From assembly GCA_040881945.1 (NCBI GenBank), contig JBBECF010000028.1, forward strand, positions 1 to 44,221: 44,221 bases of DNA. Reading direction: 5' to 3'. The translations under genes were made by a program, and so were the position numbers. The DNA is from JBBECF01 sp040881945 (GTDB lineage Bacteria > Pseudomonadota > Alphaproteobacteria > Dongiales > Dongiaceae). Of the stretch, positions 15,003 to 23,697 are shown piece by piece. Position 1 is the first letter of the stretch. Each line of letters starts with the position of its first letter. The notes under the pieces are model-generated. The model ran no database searches. It had not been told where the DNA came from and was given only the letters and a program-made list of their open reading frames with translations.

Positions 15003-16058
15003 ATGGCGAACCGACCCACCTGGTTGCGCGACCCGGCGCCGGGGCGATCCTGCACGATCGTCGGCGAGGTCGCCCAGGCCCATGACGGCAGCCTGGGGAC
15101 GGCGCACGCCTATATCGACGCCATCGCCGCTTCCGGCGCCGACGCGGTCAAGTTCCAGACCCATATCGCCGCCGCCGAAAGCACGCCCGGAGAGCCGTGG
15201 CGCAAACCCTTTAGCCCGCAGGATAAAACAAGGTACGACTATTGGCGGCGCATGGAGTTCACAGAGGATCAGTGGATGGGCCTGCGCCGCCACGCCGACG
15301 AGCGCGGGCTGCTGTTCCTGAGTTCGCCGTTCTCGCGGGAGGCGTTCGAGATGCTGGGCCGCGTCGGCGTCGCCGGCTGGAAGGTGGCCTCGGGCGAGAT
15401 CACCAACCACGCGCTGCTCGACGCCATGGCCGCGACCGGCCGGCCGGTCATGCTGTCCACCGGCATGAGCCCGCTGGCCGAGATCGACGCCGCGGTCGAG
15501 CGCGTGAGGGCCGGCGGCGCTCCACTCGCCGTGCTGCAATGCACGTCGGTCTATCCCTGCCCGCCCGAGGCGGTCGGCCTCAACGTCATCGGCGAGTTGC
15601 GCGAGCGCTACGGCTGCGCCGCCGGCCTGTCGGACCATTCGGGGACGATCTTCCCCGGCCTCGCCGCGGCGACGCTGGGGATCGAGCTCATCGAGGTCCA
15701 CGTCACCCTCAGCCGCGAGATGTTCGGCCCCGACGTGGCCGTGTCGCTGACCACGGCCGAGCTCGCCCAGCTCGTCGCCGGAATCCGCTTCATCGAGCGG
15801 ATGCGGGCGCATCCGGTCGACAAGTCGGCGGTATCCGCGGACGCCGCGCCGTTGCGCGCGATCTTCATGAAGAGCGTGGCGGCGCGCGCCGACCTGCCGG
15901 CCGGCACGCGGCTCGCGCCCGAGCACCTGACCGCCAAGAAGCCGGGCACCGGCATCCCGGCGCGCGAGCTGCCGAGCCTGCTCGGCCGGCGGCTGCGGCG
16001 CGCCGTCGCGCGCAACGCCCTGCTCGCGCCCGACGACCTGGAGCCGGCGCCGCGATGA
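15003..16058 (+). CDS. neuB: N-acetylneuraminate synthase family protein
   Basis: A 351-residue TIM-barrel enzyme that condenses an N-acetylhexosamine derivative with phosphoenolpyruvate to a nonulosonic acid. Visible motifs are IVGEVAQAHDGSLGTAHAYI, DAVKFQTHIAAAEST, FLSSPFSREAFEML, WKVASGEITNH, VMLSTGMSPLAEIDAAV, LQCTSVYPCPPEAVGL and GLSDHSGTIFPGLAA. The C-terminal SAF (antifreeze-like) domain, about residues 285-345, reads PAGTRLAPEHLTAKKPGTGI. The length is standard. It is followed directly by neuC, whose ATG lies inside its stop. The NeuB/LegI/PseI distinction needs a phylogeny. Confidence 0.94.
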   Translation: MANRPTWLRDPAPGRSCTIVGEVAQAHDGSLGTAHAYIDAIAASGADAVKFQTHIAAAESTPGEPWRKPFSPQDKTRYDYWRRMEFTEDQWMGLRRHADERGLLFLSSPFSREAFEMLGRVGVAGWKVASGEITNHALLDAMAATGRPVMLSTGMSPLAEIDAAVERVRAGGAPLAVLQCTSVYPCPPEAVGLNVIGELRERYGCAAGLSDHSGTIFPGLAAATLGIELIEVHVTLSREMFGPDVAVSLTTAELAQLVAGIRFIERMRAHPVDKSAVSADAAPLRAIFMKSVAARADLPAGTRLAPEHLTAKKPGTGIPARELPSLLGRRLRRAVARNALLAPDDLEPAPR

Positions 16059-17209
16059 CCCGGAAAGTCTGCGTCGCCATCACCGCGCGAGCGAGCTATT
16101 CGCGCATCCGCTCGGCGCTCGCGGCGATGCGCGACCATCCCGGAATCGAACTGCAGATCGTCGTCGCCGCCTCGGCCCTGCTCGACCGCTACGGCAGCGC
16201 CGATCAGGTGATCGAGCGCGAGGGTTTCCGCATCGACCGCCGCGTGTACATGATCGTCGAGGGCGAAAACCTGGTCACCTCGGCGAAATCGACCGGCTTC
16301 GGCCTGGCCGAGATGGCGACGGTGCTCGACAATCTCGCGCCCGACGTGGTCGTCACCATCGCCGACCGCTTCGAGACCATGGCGACGGCGGTGGCCGCAG
16401 CCTATATGAACCTGCCGCTCGTTCACATCCAGGGCGGCGAGATCACCGGATCGATCGACGAGAAGGTGCGCCACGCCGTCACCAAGCTGGCGGACCTGCA
16501 CTTCGTGGCCTCGGAGAAGGCGGCCGAGCGGGTGATCCGCATGGGCGAACGCCCGGACGCCGTATTCGTCACCGGCTGCCCGTCGATCGATGTCGCCAAG
16601 TCGGCGATCGCCCGACCGCGCGTCGATTTCGACATCTTCGAGCACTACGGCGGCGTCGGCGCGCGGCTCGATCTGTCGAAGGGGTACATCGTCGTGTTGC
16701 AGCACCCGGTGACGACCGAGTACGGCGAATCGCGCCACCAGGTCGAAGAGACGCTGCACGCCGTCGCCGAGTGGGGCCTGCCGGCCCTGTGGTTCTGGCC
16801 GAACGTCGACGCCGGGTCGGACGGCACCTCGGGGGGCATCCGCGCCTTCCGCGAGACCCACACCCTGCCCAACGTGCATTTCTTCAAGAACCTGCCGCCC
16901 GAGGACTTCCTGCGGATCCTCTACGGCAGCCGCTGCATCGTCGGGAATTCCAGCGTGGCGATCCGTGAATGCGCCTATCTCGGCGTGCCGGCGGTCAACA
17001 TCGGCAGCCGCCAGGGCGGGCGTGACCGTGGCCGCAACGTGGTCGACGTGGACTACGACCGGGGGGCGATCCTGGCCGCCATCCGCCGGAACGTCGCCAA
17101 CGGCCGGCCGGCGCCCGATCTGCTCTATGGCGACGGCACCGCCGGCGGGCGCATCGCCGACCTGATCGCCCGCGTGCCGCTGTCGATCGAGAAGCGGCTG
17201 GCCTATTGA
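16055..17209 (+). CDS. neuC: UDP-N-acetylglucosamine 2-epimerase, hydrolysing
   Basis: A 384-residue GT-B-fold epimerase/hydrolase that releases ManNAc (or a derivative) from UDP-GlcNAc, the first step toward a nonulosonate. Motifs are AITARASYSRIRSALAAM at the N-terminus, VVTIADRFETMATAVAA, LPLVHIQGGEITGSIDEKVR and HAVTKLADLHFVASEKAAER in the middle, and CIVGNSSVAIRECAYLGVPA with NIGSRQGGRDRG at the UDP-binding end. The catalytic-region acidic and His residues are present. The start overlaps the neuB stop (ATGA). A 317-bp gap follows, so this gene probably ends the operon. Confidence 0.94.
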   Translation: MTRKVCVAITARASYSRIRSALAAMRDHPGIELQIVVAASALLDRYGSADQVIEREGFRIDRRVYMIVEGENLVTSAKSTGFGLAEMATVLDNLAPDVVVTIADRFETMATAVAAAYMNLPLVHIQGGEITGSIDEKVRHAVTKLADLHFVASEKAAERVIRMGERPDAVFVTGCPSIDVAKSAIARPRVDFDIFEHYGGVGARLDLSKGYIVVLQHPVTTEYGESRHQVEETLHAVAEWGLPALWFWPNVDAGSDGTSGGIRAFRETHTLPNVHFFKNLPPEDFLRILYGSRCIVGNSSVAIRECAYLGVPAVNIGSRQGGRDRGRNVVDVDYDRGAILAAIRRNVANGRPAPDLLYGDGTAGGRIADLIARVPLSIEKRLAY

Positions 17210-17526
17210 GGTTGGTCTGACGCAGGATCGAGATCCGCCGCCGGCCCCACGGACTTAAGACCGATAGACGCAAGATCTCGCGAAGTATCAACCAAGTTCC
17301 AAGGCAGTCTTGCGATCAAGCCTGAGCGCCGGGGGCCGGTCTCCCTTGCCGCTTGCGGCCTCACCTCCGCGGCTAACACCAGCAACCGTATGCGCCGGCC
17401 CTGGTAATGCTAAGAGACTTCTGTTATGTCTGCTCGCGGCCGGGCACGGCGCCGGGGGGTGTGCCGTGGATGGGGCATGCGGAATCTCCGACCGCGCCCC
17501 TGGGGGAATCGATAAATGGCCGATCG
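17210..17526. other. Intergenic stretch between neuC and the radical SAM gene
   Basis: No convincing gene, repeat or terminator hairpin with a T-tract was found in these 317 bp. An in-frame ATG at 17407 would extend the radical SAM protein by 40 residues that lack domain character. It probably holds the end of the neu transcript and the promoter of the next gene. Confidence 0.5.
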
Positions 17527-19608
17527 ATGAAGAAACCGATCTACCTGATCGACTTGACGCATGAGAGCGTGCTCGGGCCGGGCAGCGATACCATGCCCCT
17601 TCAGCTCGGCTTGATCGCCGCCTATTGCCTAAAGGATCACGGAGATCGCGTCGAGGTCGAGATCTTCAAGTACATCCGCGACTTCGAGGCCGCGGTGGAG
17701 CGCCGGCCGCCCTTCTTGGTCGCCGCCTCGAACTACCTGTGGAACATCGACCTCGGCTACAAGGCCGTACAGGCGGTGCGCCGCTGCCACCCCGAGGTGA
17801 TCTCGGTGTTCGGCGGCCCCAATTATCCCGACGAACGCGCCGATCAGATCGATTTCCTGCGCGCCCATCCGGACATCGACTTCTACATCGAGAAGGACGG
17901 CGAAGTCCCCTTCGCCCGGTTGGTCGGCCTCCTGCTCGACAATCTCGGCGACGTCGCGGCCGCCAAGAAGGCGATGCTGCCCAGCGTCCAAGCCCTGCAT
18001 GAGGGCGAGGCCCAGATCGGCCCGCTCGAGCCACGGCTGCGCGACCTGACAATGATTCCGTCGCCGTACACGACGGGGCTCATGGACAAATTCTTCGACG
18101 GTCGGTTGCTGCCGACCATCCAGACAAATCGGGGCTGTCCGTTCAGCTGCACCTTCTGCACCGAGGGCAGCCGCTATTACACCAAGGTCTTCAAGACCAG
18201 CTTCGACCGGAAGAAGGCCGAGATCGACTACATCGTCGCCCGCGTCGGCGACATCAAGACCCTGCGCATCACCGATTCGAACTTCGGCATGTTCGAGGAG
18301 GACGTCGAGTTCTGTCGGTACCTGGGCAAGATTCAGGACGACACCGGCTATCCGGAATACGTCACGTGCAGCGCCGGCAAGAACAAGAAGGAACGCATCC
18401 TCGAGTGCAACAGGCTGCTCAAGGGAGCGATGCGGCTGACCGCGTCCGTGCAGTCGCTGTCGCGGGACGTGCTCGAGAAGGTCAAGCGGAGCAACGTGTC
18501 GCCCGACGCCCTGATGATGATGTCGGACCAGACCAGCGACACCGACACGCATTCCTATTCCGAGATCATCCTGGCGCTGCCCGGCGACTCGTTGCAGGTC
18601 GAGCACGAGACCATCGCCGGCCTCATGGCGGCCGGCATCGGCAACATCACGCAGCACCAGCTTGCGCTCATCTACGGCACCGAGATCAATACCCGCGCCT
18701 CGCGCGAACAGTACCGGATGCGCGGCATGTACCGGCCGATCCAGCGCTGCGTCGGCCGTTACAGCTTGTTCGGCGAGGAGATCGAGGCAATCGAGATCGA
18801 GGAGATCTGCGTCGCGACCGACACGCTGTCCTACGAGGACTACATCGAAGCGAGGCGTCTTTACCTGACCGTCGGCATCTTCTACAACGACCGTATCTTC
18901 GGTGAAATTCACGCCCTGCTGCGCGTGCTGAAACTGCCGACCTACGAGTGGATCAAGCTGCTGCACGGGCACGCCGGGGATTTCCCGCCGCAGATCAAGC
19001 GGCTCTACGATGAGTTCCTCGCCGATACCCTGGGCGAGTTGTGGGACACCCCGGAGCGGCTGCGCCGCGACGTGACCGCCGACCTCGAGCGCTACGTCGG
19101 CGGCGAGGCCGGCGGCAACATCATCTACAAGTACCGATCGAGGGCGGCGATCCACGATTTCGAGGCACTGCACGCAACGGCGTACCGTTACCTCCGGCAG
19201 TACCTCCGCGAGAAGGGGGTGTCGTGCGAGGACGCCGTGCGCGACATCGAGAGCTACTCGCGGTGCCAGAAGTTCGATCTCCTGAACACCGACTACAGCA
19301 GCGACGAGACCTACGGCTACGACGTGCATCGGCTTATCACCGACCCGGCGTTCGTGCGCCAGGGCCACGGGCTGGAAGAGCTGCGCCGTCCGACCAGGGT
19401 GCGGATCCAGCACACCCGGAAGCAGAACACGATGATCCGCCGCGAGCTGGACCGCTACGGGCGGCACCTCGGCGGCCTCACCATGCTGCTCTCGCGCTTC
19501 CCGGTGAAGCGGTTTTATCGTCGCGCCGAGGTGGTTGAGGCGCCCGAAGCGCGGCCGCCGCTATTTGCTGGCCGCAGCGTGACAGCGACGGCGGCGGTTT
19601 CGCCTTGA
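17527..19608 (+). CDS. B12-binding-domain radical SAM protein
   Basis: A 693-residue radical SAM enzyme. Residues 1-135 form a cobalamin-binding-like Rossmann domain (LQLGLIAAYCLKDHGDRVEV, VISVFGGPNYPD). The 4Fe-4S cluster motif CxxxCxxC is C204, C208, C211 in NRGCPFSCTFCTEGSRYY. The radical SAM barrel follows to about residue 430, with LRITDSNFGMF. A long C-terminal region of about 230 residues has no motif I recognise. B12 radical SAM enzymes often methylate or rearrange unactivated carbons. Placement between neuC and a surface-carbohydrate gene suggests sugar or lipid modification, but the substrate is unknown. The ATG at 17527 opens the domain directly. Confidence 0.85.
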   Translation: MKKPIYLIDLTHESVLGPGSDTMPLQLGLIAAYCLKDHGDRVEVEIFKYIRDFEAAVERRPPFLVAASNYLWNIDLGYKAVQAVRRCHPEVISVFGGPNYPDERADQIDFLRAHPDIDFYIEKDGEVPFARLVGLLLDNLGDVAAAKKAMLPSVQALHEGEAQIGPLEPRLRDLTMIPSPYTTGLMDKFFDGRLLPTIQTNRGCPFSCTFCTEGSRYYTKVFKTSFDRKKAEIDYIVARVGDIKTLRITDSNFGMFEEDVEFCRYLGKIQDDTGYPEYVTCSAGKNKKERILECNRLLKGAMRLTASVQSLSRDVLEKVKRSNVSPDALMMMSDQTSDTDTHSYSEIILALPGDSLQVEHETIAGLMAAGIGNITQHQLALIYGTEINTRASREQYRMRGMYRPIQRCVGRYSLFGEEIEAIEIEEICVATDTLSYEDYIEARRLYLTVGIFYNDRIFGEIHALLRVLKLPTYEWIKLLHGHAGDFPPQIKRLYDEFLADTLGELWDTPERLRRDVTADLERYVGGEAGGNIIYKYRSRAAIHDFEALHATAYRYLRQYLREKGVSCEDAVRDIESYSRCQKFDLLNTDYSSDETYGYDVHRLITDPAFVRQGHGLEELRRPTRVRIQHTRKQNTMIRRELDRYGRHLGGLTMLLSRFPVKRFYRRAEVVEAPEARPPLFAGRSVTATAAVSP

Positions 19609-19726
19609 AAGCCGGCTCTCGGCCCTCTATTTAGTTTTCTCCCCGTAATATACGGTCGGCCCCCGCTGACTCGGGCCGCCCCGGGCCGCCGGCGGTCGGC
19701 CGGGGGCGACCGGTATAGATGACGAC

Positions 19727-21106
19727 ATGAATAGACGAACGCCGCTGATCATTCCCTCGGAGGTACAAACGCGGGAGTTCGACGCCAAGCTGCTGCTCGC
19801 CTGTCTGGCGAGCGAGCGCGGCTTCACCTCGATCGTCGGCTGCCGCACCAACATCCACCTCAATATCTCCTCGCTGCCGCGATCCATCTACGTCGCCAAG
19901 GATATCCGCTACAGCAGCCGGCGGATGTTCGAAATTCTGGAGCGGCTGGGCCACCCGATCATGGCCCTCGATGAGGAAGCGCCGTTCCACTTCTCGCGCG
20001 AGTCCTACCTGCGAGCGCGGGTGTCGCCGCCGGTGCTGCGGCGCACGAGGGCCCTGTTCGCCTGGGGCCCCGAGAACGCCGAGGCTTGGCGGAACTGCCC
20101 CGACTATCATGGGGCGCCGATCCACATCACGGGCAATCCCCGGGTCGATATGATGCGCGGCGAATTGCGCGGATTCTTCGCCCCCGAGGTCGAAGACCTG
20201 CGGCACCGCTTCGGCCGCTTCATTCTCGTCAACACGAACTTCGGCGGGGTCAACCATTTCTTCCCCAACCTGAGTGCCCCATTGCCGCCAGACCCCGCCG
20301 CCGCCACGCCCGCCGACGCCAACGAGGCTTTCGCCCCTGGGTTGGCGCGCCATAAGCGCGCGGTCTTGCGAAGTCTGATCGAGATGGTGCCGCGGCTGGC
20401 GACGGCCTACCCGGACCACAAGGTCATCATTCGACCGCACGCGGCCGAGAACCACGAGACTTGGTGGAAGGCCGGAGCGGGTCTGCCCAACATCCAAGTC
20501 GTCCACGAGGGCAATATCATCCCCTGGTTGCTCGCCGCCGAGGTCATGATCCACAACGGCTGTACCACCGGCCTCGAGGGCTATCTTCTGGGCGCGCCGA
20601 TCATCGCCTATCAGACCGTCGTCTCAGGGCGCTTCGACTTCGAGCTCCCAAACAGCCTGAGCCATCGCGTCTTCGACCTCCAGACGCTGATCGACAGCGT
20701 CGGCGCCGCGCTGACCGGAAAGCTGGCCTGCGACGGCGCCGCCGCCGCCGAACGGCGGCGGCTGGCGGAATGGCACGTGGCCTCCCTCGTCGGGCCGTTC
20801 GCCGCGGACAGGATCGTCGACCTCATCGATGAATTCGAGGCCTCCGGGACGGCCGATTCATCGGCATCCCTGCCCTCGCGCCTGGCCGGCCGGGTTGCCG
20901 CCAGGATCCGCCGCGAGGGCAAGCGGCGCAACGCCAGGCTGCCCGGGCACAAGAACCACCCCGCCTACACCCGCGCCCGCTTCCCGGACATCGAGCTGCC
21001 GGAGGTGGTCGACCGGATCGCGCGCCTGCATGCAATTCTCGGGCGCTTCGCCGGCGCCACGGCCCGCCAAGTCGGCAAGAACATGTTCGAGATCGCGCCC
21101 GCCTGA
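19727..21106 (+). CDS. Surface carbohydrate biosynthesis protein (TIGR04396-like)
   Basis: A 459-residue protein resembling the 'surface carbohydrate biosynthesis protein' family, distantly related to CDP-glycerol glycerophosphotransferases and GT-B enzymes. It begins TPLIIPSEVQTREFDAKLLL and has YVAKDIRYSSRRMFEILERL, LFAWGPENAEAWRN, HITGNPRVDMMRGELR, FILVNTNFGGVNHFFPN, VIIRPHAAENHETWW and VMIHNGCTTGLEGYLLGAPI. The late His-Asn-Gly-Cys-Thr-Thr motif is the donor-site signature of the family. It follows the radical SAM gene by 118 bp and converges with the SGNH gene. In other genomes such genes sit beside nonulosonate genes, which is the context here. Confidence 0.82.
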   Translation: MNRRTPLIIPSEVQTREFDAKLLLACLASERGFTSIVGCRTNIHLNISSLPRSIYVAKDIRYSSRRMFEILERLGHPIMALDEEAPFHFSRESYLRARVSPPVLRRTRALFAWGPENAEAWRNCPDYHGAPIHITGNPRVDMMRGELRGFFAPEVEDLRHRFGRFILVNTNFGGVNHFFPNLSAPLPPDPAAATPADANEAFAPGLARHKRAVLRSLIEMVPRLATAYPDHKVIIRPHAAENHETWWKAGAGLPNIQVVHEGNIIPWLLAAEVMIHNGCTTGLEGYLLGAPIIAYQTVVSGRFDFELPNSLSHRVFDLQTLIDSVGAALTGKLACDGAAAAERRRLAEWHVASLVGPFAADRIVDLIDEFEASGTADSSASLPSRLAGRVAARIRREGKRRNARLPGHKNHPAYTRARFPDIELPEVVDRIARLHAILGRFAGATARQVGKNMFEIAPA

Positions 21107-21114
21107 CGGGCGGG

Positions 21115-22413
21115 TCAGCGCGCCGCCACGAGACCCAAGTCGCGGAGCCGGCGCGCCAGCTCGGCGACCACGACGGCATGGCCCTCGGGGCGCAGATGCT
21201 CGTCCTCGATGTCGTAGTAGAGCCGGCCCGGCGGTCCGGCCCGGTCCGCCGCCTCGAGCGCCGGCAGCACGTCGATGACCGGGATGCCGTTCGCCGAGCC
21301 GAAGGCGGCGATTTCCCGGTTGATCCGCGTCATGTCAAAGCGCAGGCCGGGGAAGGCCTCCTGGACCCGCTCGCGATAGCTGCGGTCCCCCTGGATCTTG
21401 GGCGGGGCAATGTAGATAGCGAAGGCGCCGCCGGCCTTCTCGGCCTCGGCCCGCATCGCCTTGATGAGGGCCGCCGTGACCTCCCAGCCTTCCTGCCACA
21501 CCCGGGCATAGTCGGCCTCGGCGAAACCGCGGGTGCCGTATTCCGGCGCGAAGCCTGCGAGGAACGGCCGGCCAATGAACACATTGGGGTCGTCCCGGAC
21601 GTCCGTCCCGAGCCTGCGGACGGCGGTCTTGATCAGGTGATAGACGACCGTGTTTTCGAAGAAATCGGCGACGCCGCCTGCCTCGGCCTCGGCTTGCTGC
21701 ATGCGCGCCGCCGCCCGCTCGGCGTGCTGGAAGTCGATGACGATGCTCCGGTCGGTCGCGTCGAGGCGGGCATAGGGGCGGCGGAGATTCTTTTTGTACA
21801 TCTCGGCCAGCGGCTGGTAGTTGCCCTGGATGTCGTTGGAGGGGGCGAACCCCAGCAGCACGAGATCGGGCCTGTACTTCATCCCTTCCTCGACGAGCAA
21901 GAGATATTCCTGGACGTTGTTGTAGGCCGGCACGCTGAGATTGACGACCTCGGTCCGCTCCGGCCCCAGCGCCCGCTCGAGAAGGGCCGGCGGGCTCTGC
22001 TCCACCGTTACGCCGGAGGCAAAGGTAGCCGAATCGGAGACGAGGAGGATGCGGAACTTGCCGGGCACGCGCTCGTAGGTTCGCTCCGGCTCGCGCAGAC
22101 CCTTCGAGTTGATCGCAACGGGGATGTTGTAATCGAGATCCTGGTGCCGCCCCATCGTCGACGGCTTCAGGCCCCAGCCGCGCTTCTCGTCGGGCGCGAA
22201 ATAGTCGACCCCGAACCGTGGCTGCCCGAGCTCGCCGTAAAAGTAGAAGCGCAGGCCCATCTCGCCGAACGCCAGCATGACAACGAGCGAGGCAAGCGCG
22301 ACAAGGATATTGCCGAGCCCGGCGCGAAGGCCGGATTTCCTTGTCCCCGCCGCGGTCGGCCGAACCGCAGTCCTCGGCCGGCTCAAGGCGTGGTCACCGT
22401 GATCCATATGCAT
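21115..22413 (-). CDS. Membrane-anchored SGNH/GDSL-type hydrolase
   Basis: A 432-residue protein with an N-terminal membrane helix (IVALASLVVMLAFGEMGLRF context, about residues 34-55) and a periplasmic SGNH domain. Block I carries the nucleophile in LLVSDSATFASG, the Asn block is LGFAPSNDI, and the Asp-His pair is in DIEDEHLRPEGH near the C-terminus. Such proteins act as esterases or acyltransferases on envelope glycans. The start is ambiguous: ATGs lie at 22419, 22413 and 22407; AAAGAG 7 nt upstream favours 22413. It is a third SGNH protein besides those at 29619 and 32088, with different sequence style. It converges with the surface-carbohydrate gene. Confidence 0.75.
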   Translation of the reverse strand: MHMDHGDHALSRPRTAVRPTAAGTRKSGLRAGLGNILVALASLVVMLAFGEMGLRFYFYGELGQPRFGVDYFAPDEKRGWGLKPSTMGRHQDLDYNIPVAINSKGLREPERTYERVPGKFRILLVSDSATFASGVTVEQSPPALLERALGPERTEVVNLSVPAYNNVQEYLLLVEEGMKYRPDLVLLGFAPSNDIQGNYQPLAEMYKKNLRRPYARLDATDRSIVIDFQHAERAAARMQQAEAEAGGVADFFENTVVYHLIKTAVRRLGTDVRDDPNVFIGRPFLAGFAPEYGTRGFAEADYARVWQEGWEVTAALIKAMRAEAEKAGGAFAIYIAPPKIQGDRSYRERVQEAFPGLRFDMTRINREIAAFGSANGIPVIDVLPALEAADRAGPPGRLYYDIEDEHLRPEGHAVVVAELARRLRDLGLVAAR

Positions 22414-22526
22414 GTCCATCTCTTTGTTCGCGGACCCGGAGTCATCGGGCGGCGGAGACCAGCAGAATCGACTCGCGCCGCAACCTTCGATGGCCCCCGG
22501 ACCCCACGCCCCCGCACGGCCTTCCC

Positions 22527-23444
22527 TCACGCGGGGCCGCTGAACTCCCAGTGGACGAGCGCCAGCGCGTTGAAGGGGTTCCAGCCGAGCACGTCCGGCT
22601 CGATGCGCACGATGCGCAGGTCGGACCGCCGCCGCAGTTCCCGGATCAGGTCCCGGTTGTAGTCGTTGATCTCGATATAGCGGCGGCGCATCAACCCGAG
22701 CAACGTGTCGTCATAGAGATCGTAAGCTGGTTCCAGGTGAAAGACCGCCGCGATCTTGTCGCGATAGCGGGCGATCACGTCCAGGACATGCGCGGCCGAC
22801 GGCAATTGCTCGATCGCCTGGCTGGTGAAGACGGTCACCGGCGCCTCCGCCGCCTCCAGGACGGCATAGTCCGGATCGTAGAAATTGAACTTCTCGACAG
22901 CGATCTCGGGCGTCGTGGCATAGAGCTCCCGCGCCAGCGTGATCGCGCTCTCGGCGTACTCGCCGCCCACATAGCGGCGGCCCGGGAAGCGCTTCGCGAG
23001 ATGCCACAGCAACGCGCCGAATCCGCAGCCCAGTTCGACCACGGTCGCGCTCCGCCCGATCGCGTGTGCCATGGCGTTCGCCAGCGCGTCCGCATGCCAG
23101 GTCAGGAGTTGTTCGTTGGAGGCGACGCATAGCGCGCCGTGCCGCACGGCCGCTCTCGGCGCGCCGGGATCGGCCCCAAACAGCATCAGTCTGAGCTGCA
23201 TCGGATCGGGGGTTCGCTCGGACTCCCGGTATGCAACGAGGCTCTGGTGCCATTTGCCCCGATCGTACTCTTCCTCGATCTTGCCGAGGTCGCGCGTCGG
23301 CCTGACGAATGGTTCGAGCCCCAGCAGCCGCGCCGGCCAGGGCGACCACCGAGGGAGCTCGTCGAGATCGAGAAGCCGCAGCGTTTCATCGTGCGCGCCG
23401 CGGCGATCCGCCGCTCGCGCCGCGCTCTCTGTACCAGCCGGCAC
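22527..23444 (-). CDS. Class I SAM-dependent methyltransferase
   Basis: A protein of about 305 residues with a Rossmann methyltransferase domain in its second half: motif I VVELGCGFGALLWHLAKRFP, then RYVGGEYAESAITLARELY and VFTSQAIEQLP. The N-terminal 120 residues include LDLDELPRWSPWPARLLGLE and EEYDRGKWHQSLVAY, a helical region that may form a substrate lid. A GTG at 23444 is chosen because CGGAGG lies 9 nt upstream; an ATG at 23582 would add 46 residues with no family character. It is divergent from the next methyltransferase. The target is unknown; glycan O-methylation is plausible from the neighbours. Confidence 0.75.
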   Translation of the reverse strand: MPAGTESAARAADRRGAHDETLRLLDLDELPRWSPWPARLLGLEPFVRPTRDLGKIEEEYDRGKWHQSLVAYRESERTPDPMQLRLMLFGADPGAPRAAVRHGALCVASNEQLLTWHADALANAMAHAIGRSATVVELGCGFGALLWHLAKRFPGRRYVGGEYAESAITLARELYATTPEIAVEKFNFYDPDYAVLEAAEAPVTVFTSQAIEQLPSAAHVLDVIARYRDKIAAVFHLEPAYDLYDDTLLGLMRRRYIEINDYNRDLIRELRRRSDLRIVRIEPDVLGWNPFNALALVHWEFSGPA

Positions 23445-23525
23445 GACCGAGTACCTCCGCGTCAGGGCGACATGCCCCCGCCGCTTCGGAAGTGCGAGGG
23501 CGGGGCGACCATAGTCGGCGCGGCG

Positions 23526-23545
23526 GGACCGTGCAAGCACGGTCC
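23526..23545. promoter_or_regulatory. 20-bp near-perfect palindrome between divergent methyltransferase genes
   Basis: GGACCGTGC and GCACGGTCC are separated by AA, giving a 9-bp stem in a 253-bp divergent spacer. It could be an operator shared by both genes or a hairpin. No regulator gene is nearby. Confidence 0.35.
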
Positions 23546-23697
23546 AACGGCAGATTCTTGCTGGATTGAATTCGAAAATCATCGTACCTATGGCCGCAGG
23601 TTCCGGCAATGAAGCCTGCGACCCCACGGTCGGGCGGCCACGGCCGCGCCCGAACCTCGTTGGGCGTGTCCGCGGCTTCGACAAGACGAGGACGGCG

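Noticed and set aside
23445..23582. N-terminal extension of the minus-strand methyltransferase to ATG 23582
   Set aside because: The added 46 residues are Arg-rich with no domain, and a GTG with CGGAGG at the right distance lies at 23444. The choice is not certain.
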